Source: Neonectria sp. B-13 | Lineage: Eukaryota; Ascomycota; Sordariomycetes; Hypocreales; Nectriaceae | Assembly (NCBI GenBank): GCA_002682825.1 | Contig: NOKP01000003.1 | Location: forward strand, 3,162,001 to 3,226,000 | DNA: 64,000 nucleotides | Direction of reading: 5' to 3' | Part shown: positions 31,301 to 43,735 of the stretch, one piece after another | Numbering within the stretch: the first letter of the stretch is position 1 | Layout: every line of letters begins with the position of its first letter | Made by a program: the position numbers and the translations under genes | Notes under the pieces: generated by a model | The model's database searches: none | What the model saw: only the letters and a program-made list of their open reading frames with translations | What the model was told of the DNA's origin: nothing

Positions 31301-33790
31301 ACTTCCGTTCGTTCCCCATCCCCTCGAGCAAAACGCAACATAATCCTGAGGGACTGCTTAATTACCCGTGGGACACTCCTCGAAAGGACCTCTAGGGCTG
31401 ACAAGACAGACGAAGAAGGTTGACCAAAGTCAGCCTGCTCATTGACGAAAGGATTTCCTGAAAAAGGATCCCCGCCAAGGTACTGAACCTTTCTCCAGCC
31501 CAAGTGACAGCCATCAGTCATAAGTCTTCTCCATTCAAGTTCACCATGCATTGATCTCAAATTTCGGTTTCTCTCATGGAGAGGTCACTTGCCGCTTGGC
31601 AGCAGCACCAACGTTTCCAACCCCAGCTCTCACCTAAGGTGTAGCACAGCAACATAAATTCCCCTTAAGGTAGGCCTAGAGCACGATACAACAAGCAATC
31701 CAGGTCTCGGAACCAAGCGAACCCGATGACGCTAAGAGCCCCAACAGCGCCCTGCAGGCACTTCGTGTTTGGACTTGGGAAGACTCACTTGGGTCTAAGT
31801 CTGAGAAAGTGTGCATTGGGCTTTTGAACCACGAGATCCGGTAGGCGAGATCTCGTCGTACAAATTCGGGTCCCATCGCGTACTTATACGTTGTGCACCT
31901 TGACGCCATCGGTGAGGGCTGTCTACTTCACCACCCACGTCATAAGACAATGCGACCCGAAAGATGTTGACATGTTGACATGACCCAGCGCCACCAATGG
32001 GATTCAACCGCAACTAGTCGGTACGACCTTTTTCGCACAGAGCCAACCTTTAGTCCGAGGACAAATCTGAAAGGATCAAATATTTATTTGATAGATCCGT
32101 TCAACGCAGCAGAGCTCAGTGCTGTCCTGGTCGTCAATGAGAGGGACATCTGTATTCGCTTATGTACCTACTTGCCTGCTTGCCTCTCCTCGAAATCCAA
32201 TATGTGCACATATTTTCGAGACATAAACGCCAGGTCTCGGTGAGGCAGCACAACCCAGCCACTATCGCGTCTTCAGGTGGTACACAGTGAGCATGCAGGC
32301 GGAAGTCCAGGCCGCTTGGGTGTTGAATGTTAAAGATGGCGAAAGCCGACTAGCAACCCCCAAGAAATGGGATTGTCAGATCCATATCTAACCAAACCCC
32401 GAGTGCTGGTAATAAGGACTCGGGAATAAAAGCTTGGTGACAGTCACGGCTTGAACCACCAGACGGCAGCGGGTCTAGAATCTAGGCCATCTGCTGACTG
32501 ACTTTTTGGGGAAACGATCGGCGGTCGTACCGCGACTCTCGTGCCAAGCGACAGAATCAACGTGCCAAATTGGCTACTGAACCGGGGAGCCGGAGACCGA
32601 ACTGGGGGTGGATCAAGGAGGAGATGAGCAAGCAATTTAGGAGCAAGTAGTGAATGACGCGAGCACCAGTCTTGGGTAAGAATCAAAGGGTTCATCCAGA
32701 CTGTGAGTTAGAGGCAAGTAAATAGAGAATGATCGGAGCCTCACCAGGGAGAGTTGGAGAGGGGAAGCATGGAGATCAGCGAATCAAACGGAGCCCAGGT
32801 CGGACTGTTCTAGGCCTTCACGGAGTGCGGCATTACATCATATGACGCGCTGCGGAAAATCAATATAGTGGGGTTTGGCGCGGCTGATATCCTCTAGGCA
32901 CACTGTTGTCTGGCCTGCTGTGCCTAAACTGCCAGTTGTCGTGTGCTTCCCGTCGTGACCTGGGGCTTGGAATAACAACAGCCATTAGCACTCATCTAAT
33001 TCGTAACAGTTCTTTTCAAATTTAGCAGCCTAAAATCAATAGCCTTAGTTAGCACCTGTTAGAGAGTCGACGATTCTTAGCAACTACCTTATCGCAACCC
33101 GAGCACGGCCAATAGGTGAAGCCCCACTCTATGATCCAACGCACCGAGTTGATGCGACTCGAGTGCACTTCAGTATGGAAGAATTTTTGAAGAATGGGGT
33201 TTTGAACATTATCCTAGCTTGTTCTTCTGGTCTCTTAAGGCGTAGCGTCAAGAAAGCAGGAGATTTGAAGACCAGTAGTGGTATTTCAAGGTACCTTGTC
33301 CTGTAAGACACGACAGCAACTCGGCGAGTGGAGCGTTCTGCTCTCACTACGTACCCAGCGCCTTCCAACGGCCAGTCTTTTTTTCTTTCCATACCTACAT
33401 TCTCACTCTCGTTCGCGCTTCACCCACCCACATCCACGAGAACGCCCCCGTGTCAACCTTCTCTCTTGCGCACTCATCGGAGTCGTGCAGTCAGTCCCGG
33501 AGGCAGGCGCTAACTACCTACCTACCTAGGGCCGTTCGCTGGCTACAGTGCTGATCAATCAGACAATCAGTCCCTCCCGCCCATATTGGGTGGAGCCCTC
33601 GCTCTTCAACTTCGACTCACGCTCCCTTTGTCGCGGCAACGATTTTTCCAATCCGAGATACCCTCGAGTACGACTGCTGCCCGCACGGCGCAACGCCAAC
33701 ATTCTTCGTCCAACAGCTCCCGTCCAGCATTCGCCGTCCAGGGTTCATCGTCCAACATTTGCGCCCGGCCTTAGAAGAACCTCGGCCAAC
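28323..33790. other. 5.5-kb gene-poor region
   Basis: Both strands were read. There are only short open frames (up to about 140 codons, at 31135-31560) without family features. The 28323-29000 part is purine-rich on the plus strand and is likely the leader and promoter of the CFEM gene. The end (33320-33790) is pyrimidine-rich, stays open in the PRP24 frame and is likely the PRP24 leader; it ends with short CTAC repeats near 33510-33527. The middle (29100-33300) has tRNA-like fragments that do not fold and no recognisable transposon protein. Decayed repeats are possible but not demonstrable by eye. Confidence 0.5.
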
Positions 33791-36700
33791 ATGGCCAACA
33801 TGGCCAAACCCTCAGGCGAGGATAGCTGGCTCGCCTACCTCGAAGAGACCGTCCGAATCGCCTCCGACCTCGAGGAGCGCGTCCATACCGTCGAGCAATA
33901 CAAGCGCGCCGTTGCTGCCGAACCCGGCAGCTTGCGCGTCTGGCTCTCTTACTGCGACTACTTCTGGTCTCTCTGGGAGGCTACCCAAGTCCCCGCCAGT
34001 GATGGCTGGACTGACGAGGAACGCATGATGGGCCGCGAACTCTTCTCATTTGGTGCCGCTCTCGATCTGTGGCAGCAGGGTTACGAGGCTATCCAATACC
34101 GCCTCAGCGACAGTCACTTGCTCTGGGATCGCTGGGTCTCTCTGGAAATGGAACTGCTCTCCACGACGCGCACCCCTGAGGGCGTGAAGCGCATCACCCA
34201 TCTCTACTGCGATCGCTTGCAGACCCCCCACATTACCTGGGAAGAGACATCACAGAACTACTCCAACTTCCTATCAAATTACAATCCCGACGCCTGGTTG
34301 GACTCTATGAAGGATATCACCAACAATGCCCAGGAGGTCAAGCGTCTCATCGCTGCCCGCGATCCCTTCGAACTCAAGATCAAAAAGGCAGCCTCTGCCA
34401 ACGATGTTGAAGCTGAAAAGGCTGCCATGACTGAATACCTCGAATGGGAAATGATTCAGAGCAAGCGGAGCAATGACAACCCTAAGATTGCCATCGACCT
34501 ATGTCGTGGTCTCTATGCGCGTGCCCTCACAGGGGTTCTTGCCACCGACCAAACCACCTGGTACAGTTATATCGTTTTCCTCTCATCTTCCAATTCCGAC
34601 CTCCAATCTGCTGGGAATTTACTCGACGTCCTTCGAAGGGCAGTCCAACGCTGTCCATGGTCGGGACGTCTGTGGAACAGGTATATCCTATGCGCTGAGG
34701 AGGCAAGGCTACCGTTCGCCGAGATCGAATCCATTAAACACACTGCGACTAGTGAGGGTAAACTGCTCGATGACGGAATGGAGGGCATGATAGAAATGTA
34801 TGCAGCCTGGTGCGGCTTTCTGAAGCGGACTGCTATAGACGCCACCGCAACCGATGAGTCTGTCGATCTCGCCGATGTGGGCTTGAGCGCAGCCCTTGAG
34901 GATGTCACTATCATCGGTCGAAGACTCTACGGGAAGGACTTCCAGGGGGACCCCAAATTTCGGCTCGAATGCATTTATATCCAGTACTTAACTGAGAAGA
35001 AGGGTGCTGTCGACGAAGCCAGGGCGCAGTGGAACAAATTGGCTGCCCTGCAGATCCATGCGAACAGCCACGACTTTTGGTTCAGATATTACATGTGGGA
35101 GATGCTGATTTTCTCCTCTTCGGGCGCTCAAGAAACTCGGAGCCCAACGCCCTCTTCTACCGGTGCCAGCTTCCGAACCCCGTCGCTGGCAACTGCTGTC
35201 CTCGTCCGTGCCGTCACAAGGAAAACTATCGACTGGCCAGAAAAGGTTCTGGAGGTTTACATGCAACACTGCAATGACTACGAGCCGCCACTCTCGGTGC
35301 GGAAGGCGGCTGATCGAGTGCACAGGACCGAGGAAGGGGTTAAGAAGCGCCGGAAGCGCGAAGCGGAGGAGAAGGCCGCCGAGTACGACGCGTATTACCG
35401 TGCCCAGGAAGCGCAGCTCGCAACTCAGGAAGCAAGCCAACCGCAGAGCTCTAAGCGGAAGCGGGAATCTCCTGCGCCTGCCCAGGACGAAGGCAGCATT
35501 GCTAGCAAACGCCAGAAAGGAGAGGTCGACGACGCTAAATCGCAGACTTCTACCACCCAGGAGCCCAAAAGGGACCGAGAAAACTCAACCATCCTCGTGA
35601 CCAATCTCCCTAGCCAGGTCCCTCTGACGAAGGTCCGGCAATACTTCAAAGACTACGGTGTCATCAAGAACATCACGGCCCTGGTTCAAGAAAGCGATGG
35701 CAACTCCTCGACGGCTCTCATCGAGTTCAACACACCTGAAGAGGCCCAATCTGCCTTGCTCCGAGACGGCAAGTACTTTGAGCAATCGCAGCTCAGTGTT
35801 CAGTCCGGGCATGATCTGACTGTCTACGTCGCCAACTTCCCTCCCGTTGCGGATGAAAAATACATTCGCGATCTGTTTGAGGACTGTGGAGAAATCCTTA
35901 GCATTCGCTGGCCAAATCTCAAAGCAAACACCCGCCGTCGGTTTTGCTATATTTCGTTCCGTGACCAGGCAGCGTCAGCCAAGGCGGTTCAAAAAGAAGG
36001 CACCCTCCTTGACGAGAAGTACAACCTGCTGTCCAAGTACTCTGATCCAGGTTCCAAAAAGTCCCGTGAAGGGGCTCTTGTGGAAGGCCGAGAAATTCAC
36101 ATAAACAACATTGACCGAGCAGTTACCGAACTCGACCTGAGAAAGTTCTTCTCCCAGTACGGTAAAATCACCAGGGTCAACGTGCCACTGACTTTGGGGG
36201 GCAACAACCGAGGCTTCGCTTATATTGACTTCGCGACCAAGGAAGAGGCAGAGAAGGCGGCGGCAGAGACGAACGATATCAAGTTCCGAAGGAACGTTCT
36301 CGAGGTTGCCATCTCGAAGGACACCAAGTTCAAACCCTCAGCAAGGGTCGTAACCACCGGGCGCGCGTCAGCCTCTCCTGCACCTTCATCTCCCCGCGAT
36401 CACGAGGGAGACGAGACAATACGTGATGCCCCGAATGGCAATGACAACAAGCCCACCACTACCGACGTCTCCGATCGAACGATTGCGCTAATGGGTCTCC
36501 CGGATACAGTCAATGATGCTCGCGTCCTGGCCCTCGTTGAGCCCATGGGCTCCATCGTCCAGCTGATTCTACAACCCATGCACGGCGGTGCCAAAATCGA
36601 ATTCACAGATGCTGCCAACGCCGGAAAGGCGGCTCTCCAGCTCAACGGCATGGAATTCGAGGGGCACAAACTACGTACCGGCTCTGTCGACGAGTTGCGA

Positions 36701-37111
36701 CATGCCAAGGCCGAGCATCGTGAGGACAGCATTGTCTACGGATCCAAAGGCCCAGGGTATAAAGGCGCTTCGTCCAAGGGCGCCGTGTCCAAGGCTAAGA
36801 CTGCCGCGTCCAAGGGTCTGATGCCTCCACCGACAACCATACGTCGACCTGTTCTAGGTGGGCCTCGCCCTCGCCGTGGGCTAGGTTTACCCAGAAATGC
36901 TGCTCCCCCAGCATCAAAGAATGGACCGGAAACCAACGGGACTCCCGCAGCGAAGAAGAACAATTCCGATTTCAGGGCCATGTTCCTTACCAGTGAGAAG
37001 GGTGGTGCTGAGGAACCAAGCGGGAAGCAAACGGAGGAACAGAGTAAGGGTCCACCCGTGGACCAGGGCAAGGACCAAACCGATGAGCAAAGCAAGGATG
37101 GGGAAAAGTAA
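33791..37111 (+). CDS. PRP24: U4/U6 snRNA-associated splicing factor Prp24 (SART3-like)
   Basis: Single-exon, 1106-residue nuclear RNA-binding protein that helps anneal U4 and U6 snRNAs during spliceosome recycling. Residues 1 to about 530 are HAT-type helical repeats as in human SART3 (YLEWEMIQSKR, AVQRCPWSGRLWNRYI), which budding-yeast Prp24 lacks. A Lys/Glu-rich segment with nuclear-localisation-like KRKRE follows. Then come four RRMs starting near residues 597 (STILVTNLP), 676 (LTVYVANFPP), 767 (EIHINNID) and 895 (RTIALMGLP); the last is least typical. The C-terminus carries NNSDFRAMFL, the short motif that contacts the Lsm2-8 ring. The ATG at 33791 (MANMAKPSGEDSW) was chosen because domain sequence begins right after it. 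The frame is open back to 33548, but that part looks like leader. Confidence 0.9.
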   Translation: MANMAKPSGEDSWLAYLEETVRIASDLEERVHTVEQYKRAVAAEPGSLRVWLSYCDYFWSLWEATQVPASDGWTDEERMMGRELFSFGAALDLWQQGYEAIQYRLSDSHLLWDRWVSLEMELLSTTRTPEGVKRITHLYCDRLQTPHITWEETSQNYSNFLSNYNPDAWLDSMKDITNNAQEVKRLIAARDPFELKIKKAASANDVEAEKAAMTEYLEWEMIQSKRSNDNPKIAIDLCRGLYARALTGVLATDQTTWYSYIVFLSSSNSDLQSAGNLLDVLRRAVQRCPWSGRLWNRYILCAEEARLPFAEIESIKHTATSEGKLLDDGMEGMIEMYAAWCGFLKRTAIDATATDESVDLADVGLSAALEDVTIIGRRLYGKDFQGDPKFRLECIYIQYLTEKKGAVDEARAQWNKLAALQIHANSHDFWFRYYMWEMLIFSSSGAQETRSPTPSSTGASFRTPSLATAVLVRAVTRKTIDWPEKVLEVYMQHCNDYEPPLSVRKAADRVHRTEEGVKKRRKREAEEKAAEYDAYYRAQEAQLATQEASQPQSSKRKRESPAPAQDEGSIASKRQKGEVDDAKSQTSTTQEPKRDRENSTILVTNLPSQVPLTKVRQYFKDYGVIKNITALVQESDGNSSTALIEFNTPEEAQSALLRDGKYFEQSQLSVQSGHDLTVYVANFPPVADEKYIRDLFEDCGEILSIRWPNLKANTRRRFCYISFRDQAASAKAVQKEGTLLDEKYNLLSKYSDPGSKKSREGALVEGREIHINNIDRAVTELDLRKFFSQYGKITRVNVPLTLGGNNRGFAYIDFATKEEAEKAAAETNDIKFRRNVLEVAISKDTKFKPSARVVTTGRASASPAPSSPRDHEGDETIRDAPNGNDNKPTTTDVSDRTIALMGLPDTVNDARVLALVEPMGSIVQLILQPMHGGAKIEFTDAANAGKAALQLNGMEFEGHKLRTGSVDELRHAKAEHREDSIVYGSKGPGYKGASSKGAVSKAKTAASKGLMPPPTTIRRPVLGGPRPRRGLGLPRNAAPPASKNGPETNGTPAAKKNNSDFRAMFLTSEKGGAEEPSGKQTEEQSKGPPVDQGKDQTDEQSKDGEK

Positions 37112-37932
37112 ATGTGTCTTGTGATCTCTGTTTGTTTTTTTGGCGGGGCCATACGGTGTAGCATTATCGGCGTATCACGAGGGTGCAATATCCAGGAAGT
37201 TGGAAGGGTTAGGGCATGTACGAGTAGAAATATCTCAAGAAGCTTCTGTTCATTTCCCCGTTTTCCCTCGGGAGGCTTTAAGGTACACAGTCTATCAATT
37301 GTCCGTTAACTGCGCAACGGGTACCACAGATCAAGTTAAACTTCCTGGGTCAAAAAGGTGTGGATGGGGACTAGCCGTTAAAAAAGTAATGAGCATTCAA
37401 GAAGAATCCAGAGACGTGTACTTTTCACTGTGGACAAGTGCGGCTATGTAGGTGAGTTGTAAATGCGCTCTTAACAAAGACAGGTACTTTAGCTTTAGGC
37501 AATGAAAGCAAACTTGTCAAGAGAGCGGCGTCTTGTCCATGCTCCAGTCAAGGACAGAATGTAACTGGTTTGAGGTCAGATTCACTAGACATCGATGAAC
37601 TGTCTCTAGGGCGGCAACAGAGTCGATGCTTCATTAAAGACATCGTGCATTCCTAACATCAAGCCTTGTCAGGGAGCATCTACAGCGAGACCCCGGGCAA
37701 AAGACTTTTCTGCTCAACAAGTCCTATTCCACACCATAGGTTAAGCATGGGACTCGGCTAAATACTGCGATCAAACTTCGATATCCCTTGCGCAGTCATG
37801 TACAGAGTACCTCCTGTAGTTCAAGTCATCCCGTCTATATGTCCCTTTATGCGCTTTTCAGCGTCCCAAGATGCCCCAGTAGTCTTGCTGTGGTCCAACC
37901 AACGACCCAGCCAGTTAACTCCATCGTATCTC
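37112..37932. other. Convergent intergenic region
   Basis: This 821-bp stretch lies between the 3' ends of PRP24 (plus) and the DHX29-like gene (minus). No gene or RNA is seen. Confidence 0.6.
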
Positions 37933-40900
37933 TCACGCCTTGGCCGCCACACCGGTGCTCTGCCTGTCTTCCCCGAAGTCCTGTGTAAACAGTTTCTGCC
38001 ACACGTCCAGCCACTTTGCCTGCTGCGCTGTTGGTAGTTTTCCTGGCTGCTTGAAGGATCGAGTGAGTAGTTCCCGCAGTCGAGTGCGAAGGACCTTGAT
38101 GACAAGCATAGTCTTCCAGTCTGGCACGGCAAAACGGCCTCGATTTCCATCCAGCACTATTACACCAGAATACATCTGCGACGACAGCAAGTTAGACAAG
38201 GATTCCTTGTAGTGCAATGAAATCGGGAAAGGGAACTTACGTCGCAACGTACGTCGCCACAGAGCAGGGCAATGGCAAAGGGATCCGTTGCGGTGGCTTC
38301 ATGGGCATGGTAGACCCTGCATTATGTCATTAGCGTATAACTCAATGGTCCCTTGGTAAAAGGAAACCTACGATTTTGATTGCATGATGTGGTAGTAGGA
38401 CATCCACCTGATGTCACGAGTGTTGCGGTTAACCGAGGACGGGTGGAGGCTAATGGACTGATTGGTGCCGATATTTCGCAAACTCTTACTCCCCGGCGAA
38501 TCCCGAACCAGAATCTTTGGGTAGAAACTCCAGGCGATGACCGAAGCCGAAATAATATCATTATCGCTGTTCAAGTTGACTCTAGTCGGCATCTCGAAGA
38601 ACTGCTGTTGCCTCCGGCCACGGCCGCTTGAGAACCGGAGTCGTGACAACGTCCTTCGCTCCTCTTCGGTCAAGGAAAGGAAACCGGAATCAGCCAAAGA
38701 CGTGAGTAGCTGGCCTTTCAGGTCCTCGATGTTGGCCAGCGTCTGCTGGCTGAGGAAGTTCTTGCGGCAAAACTGAAACTCCTTTCCCCCGCCGCCCGAC
38801 GACTGGCAAACTCGCTTCCACGCCAGGTAGGCATTGTAGATAGTGAGCAAGTCGGAGTCTCCCCGACGGAACAGCATCCGAGCGTTGTCGGCCTGTGTTC
38901 TTTGTCCAAAGGGTGCAGAAAACGGTGACTTTGAAGACAATATTGCAGCAACTGTAATAGCAACATCCAAGCACTTGAACACCACACCGAGGAGAATCAG
39001 CTTGCCCAAGAAAACATCCAAGGGCAGCCTAGCCAGCTGGTGCCCAAGGGGCGTCAGCTCTTCGGCAGCTGTTAGAGCGCGAACATCTACTAGTGCGTCA
39101 ATGGCACGACGCATGTTCTTTGCAGACGGTGGATCCAGGGCGCTGCCCAGGGTGTCCTCTATGCCCCCAATCTTGCAAATTTTGACACGAATAGCGAGGT
39201 CCTGCAGCGAAAGTCGAAGCATTTCTGGGGTTTGTTGGTCGCTCATCAAAGTGTCATGCCGGTACTTGGTAAACATGTGAAAGCAAAGGCCTTCCTGAAC
39301 TCGGCCAGCTCGTCCTCGCCTCTGCTTTGCATTCGCTCGTGAGATGAAGGTATCGATAAGACGTGAGAGTTGGCGCCGCTCATCGAATCGCATCTCTCGA
39401 TGTTTTCCGGTATCAATAACACAGGTAACATCGGGAATAGTAATACCGGTCTCGGCGATGTTGGTGGCGATGACAATCTTCCGCATCCCAGGAGGGGGAA
39501 TCAGGAAAGCCGATTCTTGATCCTCCGTCGCGATGGATGAATGCAGAGGATAGACCAGCCACTCTTTTTGAAATCGAGGGTCCCCTAGGAGCGAGTCGTT
39601 TAGAGTGCGGATTTCAGCAATTCCTGGCAAGAACACTAGAATCGCTTTGCTGAACGGTTGCAGTTGGTCGTCTGTAGCAATACGGGCGATCAATTGCACA
39701 ATCAGGTCAAACTCGATGCGGTACTCATCATACTGAGCGAGCGACGCTCGAGTCTTAGGAGAGTATCCGGCGAGGCTCTTCGAGATGTCACTCTTCGGGC
39801 CCTCCGATTCACTCTCGGCTAAGTCGTCATCGAGATCGATCAACTTGTCATTCTGCGAGGTACCGGCCGTGAAGCCAGTGAGCTCGATGGCATCTTCAAG
39901 ATATCGAACCTGCACCGGGAAAGTCCGTCCTGGAACGTTGAGAACCGGGGCACCGTCGAGATAGGCCGAGAAGCGATCAGCATCAACCGTGGCGGACATG
40001 AGTATGACTTTGAGGTCTCGGCGTCGCTTCAAGAGATTCTTCAGGACAATGAGAAGAAAGTCGCTGTCGATAGTACGTTCATGAACTTCGTCAAGAACCA
40101 AATGGGTAACTTCTTGGAGGTCGTTGGATCCCTCCAACATCCTCATAACAATACCAGTCGTCGCATATACGAGCCTCGTCTCTCGGGAAGTGTTGGCCTC
40201 TAGTCGAATAGAGTAACCCACCAGCGACCTGTTGGTTCCTAGGTCGTTCCTGTTCTCTCCAAGCTCTTCACTTACTCGGCGAGCGAGAGAAATGGCAGAG
40301 ATACGTCGAGGCTCCGTACAGTACACCTTGCAGGGTTTGCCCTGAGAGAGCTGGTGCTCCAACAAGAATGACGGCACCTGAGTGCTCTTTCCACTATAGC
40401 ATTGTGAGTGTTCACTCCGAGTTAAGGACGGGACATGTTCTTACCATCCAGTCTCACCACAAACGATAACGATTTGATTTTGGTCGACCGTGTTCAGAAC
40501 TTGCTGTTTAAAATGCCACATCGGTAGTTGCATCCGTGATTGCTAGCAGTTTGTCAGCTCAGTCGCCAGCGTCCAGAGTCTTTAGTCACATACCAGCATC
40601 GCCTTATACTTGCGCGAGCTAGACTTATCTGCCCAGATCTTTTGGTAGTATTCGGCATTTCCAGCACCTTGCCGAGCACGGTCCTGACTGACGTCGTCGC
40701 CAGATTCTTGCAGGTTTTTGGCTGCACCCCGACCCCTAAATGCTCCTTGAAGGATAACACCATCTTCAAGTTCTTGATCGTGTCTTTCACGAACAAGAGC
40801 CCTAAGATCTTTGACCACAACTCGGTCTTGGGCATCAATCTGATTCTTTCTTGCATCTGCAAGTTGGGACCAGAGGTCCCGCCAGACAGGTGGGAGTCTT

Positions 40901-42720
40901 ATACCAACCTTCTCTTCCTTGGGATTAACGCTAAAAATGTAGTATAGAGCCGCAGTGGCGATGTAGGCCTCAGATTGCTTGGTATCCGGCGTGGCTATGC
41001 CATTCATAGTGAAAGTAAAGTGGTATGGGTCAGTGATGATCTCGACGTCAGAGAATGTGGCAGGTTGAGGTTGCTCCTGGGGCTTTGTCCAGAAGATATC
41101 GACTGAATGGCGATTGGCAAAGTTGACATCCGACACAATGAGGAAAGATACCTTTGCAGATGCATCTCTAAACGCCTTGGTAAGCCACTCGAGTTCAGTG
41201 TGTACAGTGAGGAAGTCAAAGTCTTACCTTGAGCGGCAGGCCTCCTCTAGAGCCCTCCTGGGGCTGAACCCAGTCCACTTCCCGTAATCTTGAATCACAA
41301 CCTTGGCGCCATCCGCTGAATTGATAACAGTACGTGTCTCTCCTGTGGTGGCGTCAACTTCGGTTTGCGGTAAGGATGCAAAGAGTCCGCCGATGTCGTC
41401 ATCGTCGTCGCTGGCCTGGGCTAAGATCTCGGCTGCGATGCGTTCCGCTTCGTCACTAATTCCATCTCCTATTGTCTTCTCTGGGGCGGGTTCCTCTGGT
41501 GTTGAGGAGTCTTCAATGTTACTCTGAATCTCTTTCTTGATTGAGGCAAACTCCTTCTCTAAGACGATCCTCTCAGATCTCCATTTTTGATCGGCGACGA
41601 ACTTATCAAATAGAACATCGCTCTCAATTTTTCTGATTTTGGCTTCGAGTTTAGCAGCAGCGAGTTCATCGTCGGCATTGACTGCTTTTGATTTACCCAC
41701 CCCCGCGCCGCGCTCAAGTTCTAGAAGTTTGGCCCTTGTTTCCAAATATTTCGATTCAAGTTCGTCTGGCTCAATATCGCTGTCGCACGTAGCCACCAGC
41801 TTCTTCGCCGAAAACGGTGTCTTGGTTGACGGGCTGTTGGCGCCCCCTGCCTTATTCTTGCGGCCGTTACGAGACTCAAAATGGCGGGGTGTGTTGGAAC
41901 GAGTGGGGATCGGTGAATCTTGGGGAGTGTCTGTGGCACAGTCAGAACTGCAGTATTTAGTATGGGAGCGGTGGAGCAAACCTGTTGTGCTTTTGGGCAA
42001 TTGCTTGGGCTTGTTGTCATAAGGCGGAAGCTCCTCAGGAGGGCATTCGCGGGCAAGCCAGTCCAAAGCCTCCTCGAGACCCCAGATAGAGTCTCTGGCG
42101 GTTGATGAGACGTTGGGGGAAATATCCAAAATGTACCGAATCACCGCTTCGACGCGCTCTTGGGGGAATTCGGCGGCGGAAAGTGTTTGTTGCAAGGTCC
42201 ACAGTCGAATGATCATATCTTCCTCCGGGGGCATCTTGCCAGCGCCAGAACTGTCAGAGGAGGCCAAGCTCGAAGCGGCAAAGCGGGTTTCGGCCTGTAT
42301 CAGGTTGAGAACATAGTCCATAAGCTCCTGGGGCAGCCATTTGTAACTGTTGACGGAGTCGGCCTGGCTGCGAAGCAGGCGACGGTCGGTCTCGAGCCTT
42401 GATCGCTGGCGTTGAGCATCTCGCTTGGTCTTCTGGGCGTGCTTCTCGACTAGGAGCTGCAGTTCAGACTCCTCGAGCTGCCTCTCGAACTCTTCCGGTG
42501 TCAATTCCTTGTCCTTGGAAGCAGGTTGGGCGTTGGCATCGCCGGGCGCGGTAGTTGATGGTGGGGCATTGCTCTGGGACGATGGAGGGGCACCTTGACC
42601 CTTGGCAGCAGTCGGCTCTGGCTCGACGACCTCGGGTCTGGGCTTGGAGGCGATGGACGTGGTTGCGAAGCCTCTGGCCGGGTTCGCAGCGGGCTTCTTC
42701 TTTTTCTTTGCGCCAGCCAT
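37933..42720 (-). CDS. DExH-box RNA helicase, DHX29-like
   Basis: Predicted 1501 residues (1484 if an extra intron is spliced) from six exons: 42720-41228, 41167-40594, 40542-40445, 40393-38372, 38316-38241 and 38175-37933, all in frame. DHX29 helps 40S subunits pass structured leaders in animals; the fungal relative (yeast YLR419W) is less studied. The N-terminal third is Lys-rich, then charged and coiled, ending in the block DYGKWTGFSPRRALEEAC typical of this subfamily. The Walker A motif GETGCGKST spans the third intron, which splits its TGT codon. The helicase box is DEVH (LVLDEVHERT), the SAT motif is MSATVDADRF, and motif VI is QRRGRAGRVQEG. HA2 and OB-fold regions complete the C-terminus. 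It is head-to-head with GCN1. Confidence 0.87.
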
Positions 42721-43735
42721 TGGCGGCAGATGTTGGTAATGGGACTGGGTGACGGGGGGTGGTGAGACGGCAGTGGTGATGGTGTTTGTTGGAGGTGATG
42801 GCTAGCGAGCAATTTAGGTAGGTCCCTAGTCTCGTGGGCGGCGAGATGCGCTGTGGGCCAGGATTTCGTGGAGGATACGAGTGAGAGTGGATGCTGTGAC
42901 GCAACGGCCGGCGAGACCAGATTGTGTTGGCCCTGTTGGTCACTCAGGTGAACTGAACGCGGGGAGGAGTCTGTGCTGGATGGGAATGGGAACTGAGTCA
43001 GACCGAACTCTTGGGCAGGCAAGGCCTACGGAGTAGAGTCGGTGATATTGTTGGAGACATGTGAAGTAAAAAGTTATGCATGCACCTAGGGTTAGAGGAG
43101 GAAATACAGGATTCGTGTAAAGGGAGAGGAAGACTTTTGGCGGAGGGCGACGTTGATGGAGCGAACAAGTTGCTCTGTAAGGAGAGGCACGGATGCACAG
43201 AATTCAGAACGGTAGAAGTTGGCCAGTGAGGGATAACGAATAGGGAGCCCAATCTCCAGTTTCCAATTTCTAGATTAGTTTAGGTCCAGTCTCCAGTAAG
43301 TGAAGCCCTCCCTCCATGCATCTCAATTCCCAGCCCTGATGAAAGCTCTCCCGGCCTTACCACTGATGCAAGCGGTGTAAACGGGGCCAAAATCCGCCGT
43401 GGCCGTGGGGAGCGAGCGCACCAACGCACCACCTATCAACCGAAGCCCCGCCGCGAATGGGGCACCTCAGTTTCGTGCATCCCGTATACCTACAGGCTAG
43501 ACGTGGGGTCAGTCCATCTTGACAATTCTCTCCGTCCTGACAGAAATATCCACGACTTTGGTGCCCAAAAACCACCGCTGTCAAACACCATCGCCAAACC
43601 TCCACCCCACCAAACGATCCTCTCTGCCAACGCAACGCCCCAAACGACAATCCGCGCCAACACCGCCCAACGGTTGCGAGCTCTGGTAGCCCCAGATGAT
43701 TTTCTCACCTCAAGTTCCCGCGTCCGATCCTCAAC
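42721..43735. promoter_or_regulatory. Divergent promoter region of the DHX29-like gene and GCN1
   Basis: This 1015-bp stretch between the start codons of two divergent ribosome-related genes contains both leaders and promoters. A CA/AAC-rich pyrimidine strand precedes GCN1 (about 43555-43670). Open frames here are antisense or shifted and featureless. Confidence 0.5.

Noticed and set aside
32440..32500. GGTTCAAGCC-type B-box on the minus strand
   Set aside because: No A-box at the right distance and no cloverleaf can be drawn.
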